DNA from: a bacterium
Lineage (GTDB): Bacteria; Fidelibacterota; Marinisomatia; Marinisomatales; Marinisomataceae
Assembly: GCA_023255095.1 (NCBI GenBank)
Contig: JALRJJ010000061.1
Span: 1 to 5,308, forward strand
Length of the DNA stretch: 5,308 nucleotides
Direction: 5' to 3'
Below the pieces are notes generated by a model, which saw nothing but the letters and a program-made list of their open reading frames with translations, did no database searches and was not told the origin of the DNA. The translations under genes and the position numbers were made by a program. Below are positions 3,971 through 5,308 of the stretch, in pieces; position 1 is the stretch's first letter, and every line of letters begins with the position of its first letter.

Positions 3971-5308
3971 AGCTCTGTAATACCAAGCTTAATAGGGGCA
4001 TTAGTTTTTTTACTCATATCAAGTTTTGGCTTTTTAAGAATGGCCTCTTCAAAATTCCTCAGCGGAGATGATGCTCTGGAGGCATAAGCCTCTCTTTTGT
4101 CTTCATGGGCTCTAGCAAGCTCCTGTCCATATTCTACTGGTTCATTGATAAGCCTTTTTGCAACATTGACCGAGCGAGAAGCATCCTTAACATACACCAC
4201 GGTGCCGCTGTAAGAAGGGTCAATCTTTACTGATGTATGAGCTGGACTTGTGGTAGCTCCACCAATTAAAAGCGGAATGGAAAAGCCTCTTCTTTCCATC
4301 TCTTTTGCAACTCCTACCATTTCATCAAGAGAAGGAGTGATGAGGCCAGAAAGGCCAATAAGATCGCACTTTTCTTGTTGGGCAACATCTAATATTTTTT
4401 CTGTTGGAACCATTACTCCTAAATCAATGACTTCAAAGTTATTGCATTGCAGCACAACTCCAACAATATTCTTACCAATATCGTGAACATCTCCTTTTAC
4501 AGTAGCTAAAACAATTTTGCCATTAGACTCCATCTCTGCTCCACCCTGTTCTTCTTCGATAAAAGGCACGAGATAGGCAACTGCCTTTTTCATAACACGG
4601 GCAGATTTAATAACCTGGGGAAGAAACATTTTGCCTGCTCCAAACAAATCGCCAACCTTATTCATGCCGTCCATTAATGGTCCTTCAATAACATCTAAAG
4701 GTTTTTCTGCGGCTAGCCTTGCCTCTTCAACATCTTCGATTACAAAGGTATCAATGCCGCTTACTAAAGAATGATTAAGTCTTGCATTTACTTCTAGCTC
4801 CCTCCATTCCTTGTTTGTATTGGCTTTGGTGCTAACGCCATCGGCTGCATATTTGGAGGCTAAATTTAACAGAGTCTCTGTAGCATCCTTTTTTCTATTG
4901 AGAATTACATCTTCTATAGCTTCACGAAGCTCTGCAGGCAGTTCATCATAGATTGCCAATTGGCCCGCATTAACAATGCCCATGTTTAACCCATTATTAA
5001 TTGCGTGAAAGAGAAAAACAGAATGCATTGCTTCTCTTAAGACATTGTTTCCCCTAAAACTAAATGAAACATTTGAAATGCCTCCTGATAAAGAAACTCC
5101 TGGGCATTCTTTTTTAATTTCTGCACAAGCATCTATAAAAGCTAGGCCGTATTCATTGTGTTCGTCAATTCCCGTGGCAACAGCAAAAACATTGGGATCG
5201 AAAATGATGTCATGTGGATCCATTCCCGCCTTTTGGGTAAGTAATTTATAGGCACGTTTACATATCTCTACTTTTCTTGTAAGCGAGTCTGCTTGGCCCT
5301 CCTCATCA
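3928..5308 (-). CDS. metH: Cobalamin-dependent methionine synthase, internal fragment (both ends missing)
   Basis: The minus frame is open from the window edge (first whole codon 5305-5307) to TGA at 3928-3930, 459 codons. The ATG at 5221-5223 is internal: DEEGQADSLTRKVEICKRAYKLL upstream of it is also MetH. In order come the end of the methyltetrahydrofolate-binding domain (IIFDPNVFAVATGIDEHN, GGISNVSFSFRGN, IVNAGQLAIYDELP), the four-helix cap (about fragment residues 165-245) and the Rossmann-like B12 domain, with GDVHDIGKN (His codon 4483-4485, the cobalt ligand), LSGLITPSLDEM and LLIGGATTSPAHT. MetH transfers a methyl group from methyltetrahydrofolate to homocysteine. After LGITELYPSLEELCEYID the protein ends in Ser-stop where IDWTPFF and the ~330-residue AdoMet-activation domain should follow. 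That end coincides with the plsC junction, so I read it as truncated, not as a natural short MetH. Confidence 0.93.
   Translation of the reverse strand, partial: DEEGQADSLTRKVEICKRAYKLLTQKAGMDPHDIIFDPNVFAVATGIDEHNEYGLAFIDACAEIKKECPGVSLSGGISNVSFSFRGNNVLREAMHSVFLFHAINNGLNMGIVNAGQLAIYDELPAELREAIEDVILNRKKDATETLLNLASKYAADGVSTKANTNKEWRELEVNARLNHSLVSGIDTFVIEDVEEARLAAEKPLDVIEGPLMDGMNKVGDLFGAGKMFLPQVIKSARVMKKAVAYLVPFIEEEQGGAEMESNGKIVLATVKGDVHDIGKNIVGVVLQCNNFEVIDLGVMVPTEKILDVAQQEKCDLIGLSGLITPSLDEMVGVAKEMERRGFSIPLLIGGATTSPAHTSVKIDPSYSGTVVYVKDASRSVNVAKRLINEPVEYGQELARAHEDKREAYASRASSPLRNFEEAILKKPKLDMSKKTNAPIKLGITELYPSLEELCEYIDS
3933..3943. other. Inverted microhomology junction between plsC-like gene and metH
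   Basis: AATCAATGTAT at 3933-3943 serves both genes. On the plus strand TCA-ATG-TAT encodes Ser-Met-Tyr of the acyltransferase NHESMY motif. On the minus strand TAC-ATT-GAT encodes Tyr-Ile-Asp of the MetH '...YIDW' motif. Immediately left, metH homology stops (Ser and stop instead of Trp-Thr-Pro-Phe-Phe); immediately right, acyltransferase homology stops (Ser instead of Asp). If the lost metH codon was TGG, the shared piece would be about 11 bases. This is a join of two unrelated, oppositely oriented loci at a short match: a genomic inversion/deletion, or a template-switch chimera. No repeat, transposase or site-specific recombination site is seen beside it. Confidence 0.75.

Noticed and set aside
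3944..5308. metH as horizontally acquired because its GC looks higher than mutY
   Set aside because: Hand counts of a few lines give about 30-50% GC in metH, but conserved parts of the glutamine synthetase gene reach similar values. The difference from mutY can be explained by protein conservation, so composition does not settle whether this side is foreign.
1..5308. tRNA, rRNA, CRISPR array, insertion sequence, attachment site or toxin-antitoxin pair
   Set aside because: No cloverleaf, spaced repeats, transposase motifs, terminal inverted repeats or paired small genes were seen on either strand; almost all bases are accounted for by the listed genes, and no gap exceeds 75 bases.

Overview
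The window reads as chromosomal core-gene DNA from an AT-rich, small-intergenic-space bacterium, probably free-living and of the streamlined marine type. That lifestyle guess rests on A/T-rich codons, lysine-rich proteins, gene overlaps, and few Shine-Dalgarno sites. The phylum cannot be fixed by eye. The S18/L9 pair, GSII-type glutamine synthetase, Lrp regulator and MutY occur in several lineages (Gammaproteobacteria, Bacteroidota, Marinimicrobia-like groups). The right-hand gene, metH, is very close to the Proteobacterial MetH pattern.

Layout. 1-630 (+): the end of rpsR (ribosomal protein S18) followed 3 bases later by rplI (L9). 627-1070 (-): a convergent unknown gene for a small protein with a helical 'FPG...FFRNWLRKA' region and a four-cysteine, probably zinc-binding, C-terminus. 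1071-1119: a short AT-only divergent gap. 1120-1572 (+): an Lrp/AsnC-family regulator. 1573-1645: a gap with a 9-bp inverted repeat flanking a -10-like box. 1646-2659 (+): type II glutamine synthetase. 2647-3699 (+): mutY, overlapping the synthetase gene by 13 bases and carrying an intact Nudix box in its C-terminal domain. 3701-3943 (+): the first part of a plsC-like acyltransferase gene. 3934-5308 (-): an internal piece of metH (cobalamin-dependent methionine synthase).

The most important observation is at about 3933-3943. The plsC-like gene loses homology just before the catalytic Asp of its NHX4D motif. On the opposite strand metH loses homology at the conserved 'YID' where its AdoMet-activation domain should begin. 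The two truncations meet in the same ~10 bases, which suit both genes. This is the signature of an inverted join through microhomology: either a real rearrangement or, quite plausibly, an amplification/assembly chimera. Everything right of ~3943 should therefore be treated as possibly coming from elsewhere in the genome, or from another genome.

How the genes relate: S18/L9 are translation genes. The Lrp-like regulator probably senses amino-acid or nitrogen state and may control the adjacent glutamine synthetase. mutY is translationally linked to that gene but serves oxidative DNA-damage avoidance; its Nudix box raises the possibility that one protein covers two steps of the GO (8-oxoguanine) system. 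I see no mobile element, CRISPR array, RNA gene or clear novel multi-gene system. The points worth a second look are the junction, the MutY-Nudix architecture, the unknown zinc-type protein, and the Lrp/GSII control region.
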